Shown in pieces: positions 55,351 through 64,000 of a stretch of 64,000 nucleotides of DNA. Positions within the stretch are counted from its first letter, which is position 1. Every line of letters starts with the position of its first letter. Source of the DNA: an uncultured Paraburkholderia sp. (GTDB lineage: Bacteria; Pseudomonadota; Gammaproteobacteria; Burkholderiales; Burkholderiaceae); contig CALNWN010000001.1 of assembly GCA_940746715.1 (NCBI GenBank), positions 558,001 to 622,000 of the forward strand, read 5' to 3'. Made by a program: the position numbers and the translations under genes. Under the pieces are notes generated by a model. It did no database searches. It saw only the letters and a list, made by a program, of their open reading frames with translations, and had not been told where the DNA came from.

Positions 55351-55401
55351 AGCCCCGGTTTCCGACCGGCGGCCTTGCTTTGCGTTTTTGTCGTCCGGTC
55401 G
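55351..55401 (+). promoter_or_regulatory. Candidate attenuator region between leuL and leuA
   Basis: CCGGT (55355-55359) can pair with ACCGG (55365-55369), while the overlapping CGACCGG (55363-55369) can instead pair with CCGGTCG (55395-55401). The two pairings exclude each other, as needed for attenuation. TTTTT follows at 55385-55389. The full terminator/antiterminator fold was not computed. Confidence 0.45.
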
Positions 55402-55425
55402 ACTACCTGCTTGTCGACTCCACGG

Positions 55426-57153
55426 ATGATGAAAATGTTGAAAAACCCTGCCACCAAGTACCGCTCGTTCAAGCCCATCAATTTGACGGACCGCCAGTGG
55501 CCGTCGCGCACCATCACGCGCGCGCCGATCTGGATGAGCACGGACCTGCGCGACGGCAACCAGGCGCTGTTCGAGCCGATGGACAGCGAACGCAAGATGC
55601 GCATGTTCAAGACGCTGGTGCAGATCGGTTTCAAGGAAATTGAAGTCGCGTTTCCGTCCGCATCGCAGACGGACTTCAACTTCGTGCGCGAGTTGATCGA
55701 AGGCGGCCACATTCCCGACGACGTCACGATCGAAGTGTTGACGCAAGCGCGCGACGACCTGATCGAACGCACCTTCGAATCCTTGCGTGGCGCGCCGCGC
55801 GCAATCGTCCATCTGTACAACGCAACGGCGCCGGAATTCCGCAAGATCGTGTTCGGGCTCGACAAGGACGGCGTCAAGCAACTCGCGCAAAACGCCGCGC
55901 GCACGATGAAGCGTCTCGCCGACGCCGCGCCGCAAACGCACTTCACGCTGCAATACAGCCCGGAAGTGTTCAGCGGTACCGAACTCGAATTTGCAAAGGA
56001 AGTCTGCGACGCCGTATTCGACATCTGGCAGCCGACGCCCGAGCACAAGGCGATCGTCAATCTGCCGGCCACGGTCGAAATGGCCACGCCGAATGTCTAT
56101 GCCGACCAGATCGAATGGATACACCGCAATCTCGCGCGCCGCGAGTCCCTGATCGTCTCCGTGCATCCGCACAACGACCGCGGCACGGCTGTCGCCGCTG
56201 CGGAACTGGCGGTGATGGCAGGTGCGGACCGCATCGAAGGGTGCCTCTTCGGCAACGGCGAGCGTACCGGCAACGTCGACCTCGTCACGCTCGCGTTGAA
56301 CCTGTACACGCAGGGCATAGATCCCGGGCTCGATTTCTCGAACATCAATGAAGTCGCGCGCACGGCCGAGGAATGCACGCAGTTGCCGGTGCATCCGCGT
56401 CACCCGTATGTCGGCGATCTGGTGTTCACCGCGTTTTCGGGCTCGCATCAGGATGCGATCAAGAAGGGTTTTGCCGCGCAAAAGCCCGATGCGATGTGGG
56501 AAGTGCCCTACATGCCGATCGATCCAAACGACCTCGGCCGCACTTACGACTCCGTAATTCGCGTGAACAGCCAGTCCGGCAAGGGCGGTATCGCGTATCT
56601 GCTCGAGCAGAGCTACGGTGTGGTGTTGCCGCGCCGCCTGCAGGTGGATTTCAGCTCGGCCGTGCAGCGCTTCACCGATACGAGCGGCCAGGAAGTCACG
56701 TCGTCGCAGACTTGGGAATTGTTCCAGCAGGAATACGTGCGCAACACCGCGCCGGTGCATTACGTCGGCCATAGCCTGTCCGAGCAGGACGGACGCGAGC
56801 GTATCAAGCTGACCGTCGAGATCAACGGCACGCGCCGTGTCTTGCACGGCGAAGGCAACGGTCCGCTCGACGCCTTGATGCACGCGATGGACGTGCCTGT
56901 GCGCATCCAGCACTACGAAGAGCGTGCGTTGACGCAAGGCGCCGATGCCCGCGCGGTGGCGGTCGCCGAAATGGCCGGCGCGGATCTCACGGGCAGTGCG
57001 TTCGGCGTGGGTATCGACGCGAACCTGGTGACCGCGTCGATTCGCGCGGTGATCAGCGGCGTGAACCGCGCCTATGCGCGCGCGAGCGACGACGCTAAGC
57101 AGCGCTTCTTCGATACGGCGCTGAACGACGAAGCCGAGCGCGCCGAGGCATAA
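55426..57153 (+). CDS. leuA: 2-isopropylmalate synthase, long (LeuA2) form
   Basis: A ~575-aa intact enzyme that condenses acetyl-CoA with 2-oxoisovalerate, the first committed step of leucine biosynthesis. The HMGL-like TIM barrel starts at [18 protein letters not shown] (metal-binding Asp) and has [17 protein letters not shown] (His pair). The C-terminal regulatory LeuA dimer domain, with leucine feedback function, spans ~residues 440-575. The start at 55426 ([15 protein letters not shown]) fits family N-termini. It is controlled by the leader peptide upstream. No lesions. Confidence 0.95.
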   Translation: MMKMLKNPATKYRSFKPINLTDRQWPSRTITRAPIWMSTDLRDGNQALFEPMDSERKMRMFKTLVQIGFKEIEVAFPSASQTDFNFVRELIEGGHIPDDVTIEVLTQARDDLIERTFESLRGAPRAIVHLYNATAPEFRKIVFGLDKDGVKQLAQNAARTMKRLADAAPQTHFTLQYSPEVFSGTELEFAKEVCDAVFDIWQPTPEHKAIVNLPATVEMATPNVYADQIEWIHRNLARRESLIVSVHPHNDRGTAVAAAELAVMAGADRIEGCLFGNGERTGNVDLVTLALNLYTQGIDPGLDFSNINEVARTAEECTQLPVHPRHPYVGDLVFTAFSGSHQDAIKKGFAAQKPDAMWEVPYMPIDPNDLGRTYDSVIRVNSQSGKGGIAYLLEQSYGVVLPRRLQVDFSSAVQRFTDTSGQEVTSSQTWELFQQEYVRNTAPVHYVGHSLSEQDGRERIKLTVEINGTRRVLHGEGNGPLDALMHAMDVPVRIQHYEERALTQGADARAVAVAEMAGADLTGSAFGVGIDANLVTASIRAVISGVNRAYARASDDAKQRFFDTALNDEAERAEA

Positions 57154-57190
57154 GATGCGGGTAAGCAGACCGTGACGGCCTGACACGCAA

Positions 57191-57277
57191 AAAGGGGCGC
57201 CCCGAAGCGGACGGCAAGCGAGAGGTTGGATCGAGGTCCATCAACTGGCGTGCTGTTCACTTCCGGGGCGCCCCTTT
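57191..57277. terminator. Long-range inverted repeat downstream of leuA
   Basis: Arms 57191-57204 and 57264-57277 are 14-bp exact reverse complements (AAAGGGGCGCCCCG type), extended by GAAG/CTTC with one bulge. They enclose ~59 nt. Each arm contains the self-palindrome GGGGCGCCCC. A short T stretch ends the right arm. It may be a bidirectional terminator between leuA and the convergent ABC genes. Confidence 0.55.
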
Positions 57278-57359
57278 GCTATTCACCCTTTTCTGATTCC
57301 ACTACCTGAGCGCTTGCTGCCACCGGGCGCCACACCGTCACGGGGAGACAAAGCCCGCT

Positions 57360-58123
57360 TCACTCCGTCCACGCGTCCGGCAAACTGTGCGTGAGCGTCG
57401 ACACGAAACGCGCGGTTTCGTCCTGCTGCGGCCGCATGAAGACATCGCGCGACGCGCCCGCTTCCACCACGCCGTTGTTCAGAAACACCACGTCGCGCGC
57501 GATGGTAGCGGCCAGCCGCAAATCGTGCGTGGCCATCAGCATGGTCATGCCTTCGCTTGCGAGCTGCTTCAGCACTTCCACCACTTCCGCGGCGAGGCCG
57601 GGATCGAGTGCGGACGTGGGTTCGTCGCACAACAGCACTTCCGGCGACGGCGCCAACGCCCGCGCAATCGCCACGCGCTGCTGCTGTCCGCCTGACAACG
57701 TGACAGGCCACGCATCGCCCTTGTGCGCGATGCCGACCTTCTCGAGCAATTCGTCCGCGCGGGCCCGCGCTTTTTCCTTGTCCCACTTCAGCACGGTCAG
57801 GAGTCCTTCCATCACGTTCTGACGCACCGTCAGGTGCGGAAACAGCTGGAAGTTCTGAAACACATGCCGGTGCGGCGGCGAATGGTCAGCACCGTTTCAC
57901 GCGACGGCCGCTCGTTCGGACTGAAAGTGAGCTTCTGATCGCAGATTTCCAGCGAACCCGCCTCGGGAATCTCAAGCAGGTTCACGCAGCGCAGCAGCGT
58001 GCTCTTGCCGCTGCCCGACGGTCCGATCAGCGCGGTCACGTTGCCCTGCGCGAGATGCAGATCGACGGCATTGAGCACGCGGTGCTCCGAAAAATACTTG
58101 TCGATTTTTTCCAGTCGGATCAT
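57360..58123 (-). pseudogene. ATP-binding protein of an amino acid (cystine-type) ABC transporter, frameshifted
   Basis: ATG 58123 overlaps the permease stop. Frame 1 has MIRLEKIDKYFSEHRVL and Walker A GPSGSGKSTLL. A G is missing near 57864 after RRRTGM. Frame 2 continues VFQNFQLFPHLTV, LSGGQQQRVAIARAL, LLCDEPTSALDP and ATHD to 57360. Joined length (~254 aa) is normal for GlnQ/TcyN-type ATPases. With only Walker A the truncated product is inactive, so the transporter depends on another ATPase, if any. Confidence 0.84.
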
Positions 58124-58800
58124 CAGTTGCCCGCCTGAAAGAGTGCGTGACGGCCGAACTTGCGCTCGAGCCTCACTTGCGCCGACGACAGCACCGAACT
58201 GAACAGCAGATACACGAGCGCTGCCTCGGTATAGAGAATCAGAGGTTCGTAGGTAACCGAAGCAATTCGTTGCGCAGCCTGGAACACCTCAGGCACCGTC
58301 AGCACCGCCGCGAGCGAGGTGTCCTTCACGAGCGCAATAAACGAGTTGGACAAAGGCGGCAACGCGACCCGCGCCGCTTGCGGCAGGATCGCGCGCCGCA
58401 GCGCCTGTTCGCGCGTCATGCCCATCGAATACGCGGCCTCCCACTGCCCTTTCGGAATCGACTCGATCACGCCGCGAATCACTTCGGAGTTATACGCCCC
58501 CACGTTCAGCGAAAAACCGATGATCGCCGCGGTCAACGGATCGAGCACGATGCCGACGTTCGGCAGTCCGTAGAAAATCACGAATAGTTGCACGAGCAAC
58601 GGTGAACCGCGAAATAGCCACACGTAGAAGCGCACCACCGCCACTGCCCATTTCGGCCCGAAAAGCCGCACGAGCGCGACGATAAACGCGAGAGCGAGCC
58701 CGATAGCGAACGACGCCAACGTGAGCGGCACCGTGAACACAAGCCCCGCATAGAGCAGGGGCCACAGCGACTGCGCCATCAGATGCAACCATGCCGGCAT
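58123..58800 (-). CDS. Amino acid (cystine-type) ABC transporter permease
   Basis: A 225-aa intact His/Glu/Gln-type permease with five membrane helices (YAGLVFTVPLTLASFAIGLA, FRGSPLLVQLFVIFYGLP). The ATPase-contact loop is EAAYSMGMTREQALRRAILP. It lies between the binding protein and the broken ATPase, overlapping the latter by one base. Confidence 0.88.
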   Translation of the reverse strand: MPAWLHLMAQSLWPLLYAGLVFTVPLTLASFAIGLALAFIVALVRLFGPKWAVAVVRFYVWLFRGSPLLVQLFVIFYGLPNVGIVLDPLTAAIIGFSLNVGAYNSEVIRGVIESIPKGQWEAAYSMGMTREQALRRAILPQAARVALPPLSNSFIALVKDTSLAAVLTVPEVFQAAQRIASVTYEPLILYTEAALVYLLFSSVLSSAQVRLERKFGRHALFQAGN

Positions 58801-58822
58801 GATTCAGACTCGCAAAAGGCGT

Positions 58823-59605
58823 TTACTGGGAGACGTCTTTGCCGAAGTACTTCTGCGAAATCTTTGCGTACGTGCCGTCCTTCTTCATATCGGCGAGCGC
58901 CTTGTTGATCGCCGCGACGAGTTCGGGGCTGCCCTTGCGGATCAGCACAGCCGACTTGTCGCTGCTTTCAGACGACGTATCGAGCGCGGCGATCTTCACC
59001 TTCGCATCCGGCTTGTGCTTCTTGAAGTCGAGGAACGAGAGCGAATCGTTGACGGTTGCATCGACGCGGCCCGCCGTCAGCAGGTCGATTGACTCATTAA
59101 AGCCCTGCACAGGAATGACTTCGGCGCCATGCGACGCGGCGATCTTGCCGAAGTTGCTCGTCAGCGTGTTGGCCGACTTCTTGCCCTTCAGATCGTCGAA
59201 ATTCCTGATCGTGCTGTTGTCCGAGCGCACGATCAGCGCCGCGTGCGACGTGATGTAGGGGTCCGAGAAATCGTATTTCTGCTTGCGCGCGTCCGTCACC
59301 GCGACTTCGTTGATCACCGCGTCATAGCGGTTCACGTCGAGCCCGGCGATCAGGCCGTCCCATTTACCTTCGACAAATTGCGGCTTGACGCCGAGCCGCT
59401 GCGCGATCTGCGTGCCGATTTCCACGTCGAAGCCGGTCAGCTTGCCCGATTCGTCGTGGTAGGTGAACGGCGCGTACGTGCCTTCCGTACCGATCCTGAA
59501 CACGCCCGAGGACTTGATCTGCGCGAACTCGTCGGCCGCGAAGACGGGGCTCACGGCGACTGCATGCAACAGCGCAACCAGCAGAATAGAACGAATCGAC
59601 TTCAT
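58823..59605 (-). CDS. Cystine-type amino acid-binding protein (FliY/TcyJ-like)
   Basis: A ~260-aa periplasmic protein. The signal peptide (MKSIRSILLVALLHAVAVSP) ends VFAADE. The mature domain shows GTEGTYAPFTYHDESGKLTG, KWDGLIAGLDVNRYDAVINE and RKQKYDFSDPYI, as in FliY/TcyJ cystine binders. Start ATG 59605 is chosen since an upstream in-frame start at 59671 would spoil the signal peptide. Intact, but its ATPase partner is broken. Confidence 0.86.
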   Translation of the reverse strand: MKSIRSILLVALLHAVAVSPVFAADEFAQIKSSGVFRIGTEGTYAPFTYHDESGKLTGFDVEIGTQIAQRLGVKPQFVEGKWDGLIAGLDVNRYDAVINEVAVTDARKQKYDFSDPYITSHAALIVRSDNSTIRNFDDLKGKKSANTLTSNFGKIAASHGAEVIPVQGFNESIDLLTAGRVDATVNDSLSFLDFKKHKPDAKVKIAALDTSSESSDKSAVLIRKGSPELVAAINKALADMKKDGTYAKISQKYFGKDVSQ

Positions 59606-59957
59606 GAGTGGCTCCCTAAAGTGGCCAAGCCGTATGCCTGGTCTTGTGTTGGCAGTCCCGCACGCGCTCACGCCCGGCGGAGTGGGCGGACTGTAGCAAA
59701 CGGCTTGCCTTTTTACAAAGGATCAGGTTTCCAATCCATATGCGCATGCGTGCTAAGCCGCAGCCATGGCGTCCGTCATTGCATGAGGTTCAATTCTACA
59801 GCAGATATCAGGACGCGGCATGCATCGCAACATGGAACGTGAGCCGGGCGCCATCGGGGAAAACGCGAGACGTGCGTGCCGCGGCGAATGCGCGACAGGA
59901 GGGGAACCGCGGCGCGGGACGTACACGCCCGCGCCGCCTGTCAGGACTGGACAAGCG
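59606..59957. other. Intergenic stretch between the cystine transporter and dihydropyrimidinase remnant
   Basis: No gene recognised. A perfect 9-bp hairpin CGGCGCGGG/CCCGCGCCG lies at ~59910-59937 near the end of the minus-strand dihydropyrimidinase; it lacks a T run. The part close to 59700 probably holds the promoter of the cystine transporter. Confidence 0.4.
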
Positions 59958-61452
<1,495 letters not shown>

Positions 61453-61460
61453 CTATGTTT

Positions 61461-63050
61461 TCACGCACTCGCTACACGCGCGCTCGGCCCCCTGCTGAAC
61501 TTCATCCACGCGCTATAGACAATGGACGCCAACGCAAGCCCGACAAACCATGCATACGTATAGAGCGTATTGAAGATCGACGGCACGTTGGCGAACGAAG
61601 CGGGAAATGCGGTGTGCAAGAAGCCGGGCAGATTCGGCAGCACGCCAATGACGAGAGCGACCACCGCGCCGATATTCCAGCCGCCGGTGTAGCTGTATTC
61701 GCCGCGCTCGTCGAAAAGTTCGCGCGTATCGAGGCGCGTGCCGCGAATCAGGAAGTAATCGACCATCAGAATGCCTGCGACCGGACCGAGCAGCGCCGAA
61801 TAGCAGACAAGCCATGTGAAGATGTACCCCTGCGTGGTGGCGAGAATCTTCCACGGCATCATGACAATGGCGATGGCGATGGCGATGGTGGCGGTGATCA
61901 TGCCGCCCGCGCGATACGAAATGCCCTTCGGCCACAGGCTCGAAAAATCATAAGCAGGACCCACGAGATTGGCGGCCAGGTTGCAGCACATCGTGTCGAG
62001 CGTGAGGATGACGAGCGCAATGCCAACCCCGATCCCCGTCATGCGGCTCGTGAGATCAATAGGATCCCAGATGGCCTTGCCGTAGATCACCACGGTCGCC
62101 GAGGTCACGACGACGGAGATCACCGAAAGCAAGGCCATCGGCACCGGCAAGCCGATGGATTGACCGACCATCTGGTCGCGCTGCGTTTTAGCAAAGCGTG
62201 CGAAGTCGGGAATGTTGAGCGCAAGCGTGGCCCAGAACCCGACCATCGCGGTGAGGCTGGGCCAGAATGTGACCCAGAATAAGCCTTCTTTCTTGCCGCC
62301 CGCCACGAACTGCGACGGTGCGGAGAGCATCGAGCCGAGGCCGCCCGCCTTCGACGTCGCCCACCACACGAGCGCGATGCACATCACGATCTTGATCGGC
62401 GCCGACCAGCTTTCGAGCCAGCGAATCGAATCGGTGCCGTGCACGATAAAGTAAATCTGCAGCGCCCAGAACACGAGAAAACAGGCAAGCTGTCCAACGG
62501 AGATATCGAGGAACGGCAAGGCTGCGCCATGCAGCGCGTTGCCGGTCAGAATGTTGAGCAGCGTGTAAATTGCGCTGCCGCCAAGCCACGTTTGAATCCC
62601 GTACCAGCCGCACGCGACAATGGTGCGCAGCATCGCAGGCAGCTTGGCGCCCTGCGTGCCGAACGACGAGCGCACCAGCACCGCATACGGAATGCCGTGC
62701 TTCGCGCCCGCGTGGCCGATCAGCAGCATCGGCACGAGTACGATCAGATTGCCGAGCAACACCGTCAACACAGCCTGCCACGGCGACATACCCTGCTCGG
62801 TCAGGCCCGCGGCGAGCATATACGACGCAATATTCATCACCATGCCCACCCACAGCGCGGCGAAGTGATACCGGCGCCATGTGCGCTGCGCGGTGCTGGT
62901 CGGCGCGTGCGGCAACGACGACGCGAAGGCGCCTGACGGGGGCCAGCCTGGCCTCGTCGACAATACCCACGCCAATGGCAAACCAAATGGCAACCCCGGC
63001 GCCCTATCGGCGAATCCGTCTTCCGTAGCGCCCGCGCCCGCCGCCGTCAC
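61461..63050 (-). CDS. NCS1-family nucleobase/hydantoin permease with a replaced N-terminus
   Basis: Family similarity starts at TSTAQRTWRRYHFAALWVGM (from ~62910) and runs to the stop through twelve helices, with GHAGAKHGIPYAVLVRSSFG and ACGWYGIQTWLGGSAIYTLL. The first ~50 codons from GTG 63050 are unlike the family and are antisense to a lipoprotein frame, so a deletion has probably fused the gene's 5' end to foreign sequence. A 6-bp repeat (ATGGCG, three copies at 61867-61884) adds Ile-Ala pairs in one helix. Likely imported uracil, hydantoin or allantoin for the downstream dihydropyrimidinase. Confidence 0.75.
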   Translation of the reverse strand: MTAAGAGATEDGFADRAPGLPFGLPLAWVLSTRPGWPPSGAFASSLPHAPTSTAQRTWRRYHFAALWVGMVMNIASYMLAAGLTEQGMSPWQAVLTVLLGNLIVLVPMLLIGHAGAKHGIPYAVLVRSSFGTQGAKLPAMLRTIVACGWYGIQTWLGGSAIYTLLNILTGNALHGAALPFLDISVGQLACFLVFWALQIYFIVHGTDSIRWLESWSAPIKIVMCIALVWWATSKAGGLGSMLSAPSQFVAGGKKEGLFWVTFWPSLTAMVGFWATLALNIPDFARFAKTQRDQMVGQSIGLPVPMALLSVISVVVTSATVVIYGKAIWDPIDLTSRMTGIGVGIALVILTLDTMCCNLAANLVGPAYDFSSLWPKGISYRAGGMITATIAIAIAIVMMPWKILATTQGYIFTWLVCYSALLGPVAGILMVDYFLIRGTRLDTRELFDERGEYSYTGGWNIGAVVALVIGVLPNLPGFLHTAFPASFANVPSIFNTLYTYAWFVGLALASIVYSAWMKFSRGPSARVASA

Positions 63051-63150
63051 GGTTCAAAGCCCTGCACTACCCGCATCAAACGCCGACCCGGCATTGTCCG
63101 CAGCCGCTTCGGCGCCGCTCGCCACACCTGTTGTCCATACCGTTGATTGA
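62881..63150 (+). CDS. 5'-truncated small lipoprotein (C-terminal part)
   Basis: From GTG 62881 the frame reads MRCAVLVGACGNDDAKAPDG, i.e. a very short hydrophobic run before a lipobox-like VGAC. A Pro/Ala/Asn-rich tail of ~75 residues follows, ending ATPVVHTVD. The first codons coincide with the antisense NCS1 coding region, so only the part after ~62905 is likely original; the signal peptide seems to have been lost in the same deletion that removed the NCS1 start. Not recognised further. It lies 81 bp before plcN. Confidence 0.4.
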   Translation: MRCAVLVGACGNDDAKAPDGGQPGLVDNTHANGKPNGNPGALSANPSSVAPAPAAVTVQSPALPASNADPALSAAASAPLATPVVHTVD

Positions 63151-63231
63151 GTTCCACGCTTCACGCAACGCGCGGCTCATGGTCGCGCGCCGCGGGGAGT
63201 GTTCCCCCTCGAAGACATGAAGGCTCATACC

Positions 63232-64000
63232 ATGACCTCAAAAAATCGCCGTGATTTTCTACGCTCGGCCGCGCAGGCGGCAGGTTCCTTCACCGCGTTG
63301 AGCATGCTGCCGGCCGGCATCCGCAACGCACTCGCCATTCCGGCCAACAGCAAGACGGGCACGATCCGCGACGTGGAGCACATTGTCGTGCTGATGCAGG
63401 AAAACCGCTCGTTCGACCACTACTTCGGCACGCTGCGCGGCGTACGCGGTTTTGGCGATACGCGCGCGATCAATCTGCCGAACGGCAAGCCGGTCTGGTA
63501 TCAGCCGCTCGCCGCCGATGCCGGCTACGTGCTGCCGTTTCGTCCCAGCGCGCCGAACCTCGGCCTGCAATTCCTGCAAGACCTCGCGCACGACTGGAAC
63601 ACCACACACGCCGCATGGAACGGCGGCCGCTATGATCAATGGGTGCCCGCCAAAAACGCGACCACGATGGCCTACCTCACGCGCGAGGACATTCCGTTTC
63701 ACTACCAGCTCGCCGACGCATTCACGATCTGCGACGCGTATCACTGCTCTCTGATGGGCCCGACCGATCCGAACCGCTACTATATGTGGGCGGGCGGCGT
63801 GGGTAACGACGGCACGGGCGGCGGTCCGGTGATCGACAATTCGGAGCTCGGCTACGGCTGGTCGACGTACCCGGAAGTGCTGCAAGACGCCGGCATTTCG
63901 TGGAAGATCTATCAGGACGTCGGCACGGGTCTCGATGCAAACGGTTCATGGGGCTGGACCCAGAACGCGTACATCGGCAATTACGGCGACAACTCGCTGC
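63232..64000 (+). CDS. Phosphocholine-specific phospholipase C (PlcN-type), 3' end beyond the window
   Basis: The first ~256 residues of a protein usually ~700 aa. The Tat signal is KNRRDFLRSA (twin arginine at residues 5-6). The phosphoesterase domain begins HIVVLMQENRSFDHYFGTLR, with catalytic-site ENRSFDHYFG, and continues with LMGPTDPNRYYMWAG. Secreted enzymes of this family cleave phosphatidylcholine or sphingomyelin. ATG 63232 is preferred because GAAGG stands 9 nt upstream; ATG 63217 is also in frame. No lesion in the visible part. Confidence 0.88.
   Translation, partial: MTSKNRRDFLRSAAQAAGSFTALSMLPAGIRNALAIPANSKTGTIRDVEHIVVLMQENRSFDHYFGTLRGVRGFGDTRAINLPNGKPVWYQPLAADAGYVLPFRPSAPNLGLQFLQDLAHDWNTTHAAWNGGRYDQWVPAKNATTMAYLTREDIPFHYQLADAFTICDAYHCSLMGPTDPNRYYMWAGGVGNDGTGGGPVIDNSELGYGWSTYPEVLQDAGISWKIYQDVGTGLDANGSWGWTQNAYIGNYGDNSL

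Overview
The window is GC-rich DNA from a betaproteobacterium of the Burkholderia sensu lato group (Paraburkholderia/Caballeronia-like). The basis is the gene content and protein sequences: argA next to hrpA, bamC, a DUF2844/DUF3443 pair, a MxKDx repeat protein, tandem DUF1328 proteins, an NCS1-hydantoinase pair and a Tat-exported phospholipase C. No database search was possible, so this is recognition, not a computed identification. No insertion sequence, prophage or CRISPR array was seen.

The dominant feature is gene decay. About thirty genes carry one or more frameshifts, nonsense codons or internal deletions. They are mostly transporters, sugar, pyrimidine and lactate catabolism, two-component signalling, diguanylate cyclase signalling and regulators. 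Genes for core biosynthesis and housekeeping are intact: hrpA, argA, yggX, tRNA-Leu, thiC with its TPP riboswitch, bamC, and leuA with its Leu-rich leader peptide. That split argues for a genome under relaxed selection, such as a host-restricted symbiont, and against random sequencing error. The leaf-nodule Burkholderia symbionts of Psychotria and Ardisia are known examples with this kind of erosion. The link to them is inference.

Layout: 1-4228 hrpA (cut by the left edge), argA, yggX. 4229-11920 a candidate small RNA, broken proP, an intact YfcE-like phosphatase, and broken membrane, TMEM175, flavoprotein and GGDEF-EAL genes. 12076-16527 intact mocR divergent from a broken ydeP-type oxidoreductase, then a YgjP-type protein. 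16582-21516 a wholly decayed L-fuconate/sugar ABC operon. 21813-27301 tRNA-Leu, a broken lacI, and a phosphonate/phosphodiester-type ABC operon whose second permease is mostly deleted. 27323-33650 DUF2569, broken MFS transporter, a collapsed two-component cluster, broken bacterioferritin, two DUF1328 proteins, broken entericidin. 33833-41050 DUF4397 lipoprotein, broken fadH and EamA genes, MxKDx protein, and a molybdopterin oxidoreductase that has lost its cytochrome b. 41623-47539 broken rnk, TPP riboswitch and thiC, small lipoproteins, broken lldP. 47901-50513 broken EamA transporter, a candidate non-coding RNA with tandem terminators, bamC. 50672-57153 DUF2844/DUF3443, an HMW1C-like glycosyltransferase, an Ala/Ser-rich lipoprotein, leuL-leuA. 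57360-64000 a cystine-type ABC transporter with a dead ATPase, broken dihydropyrimidinase, NCS1 permease, a truncated lipoprotein and plcN (cut by the right edge).

The lesions also record how they arose. There is a textbook quasi-palindrome template-switch event in a response regulator. Two amber codons lie at CC(C>T)AGG sites. Many +/-1 and +/-2 slips lie in G or GC runs.
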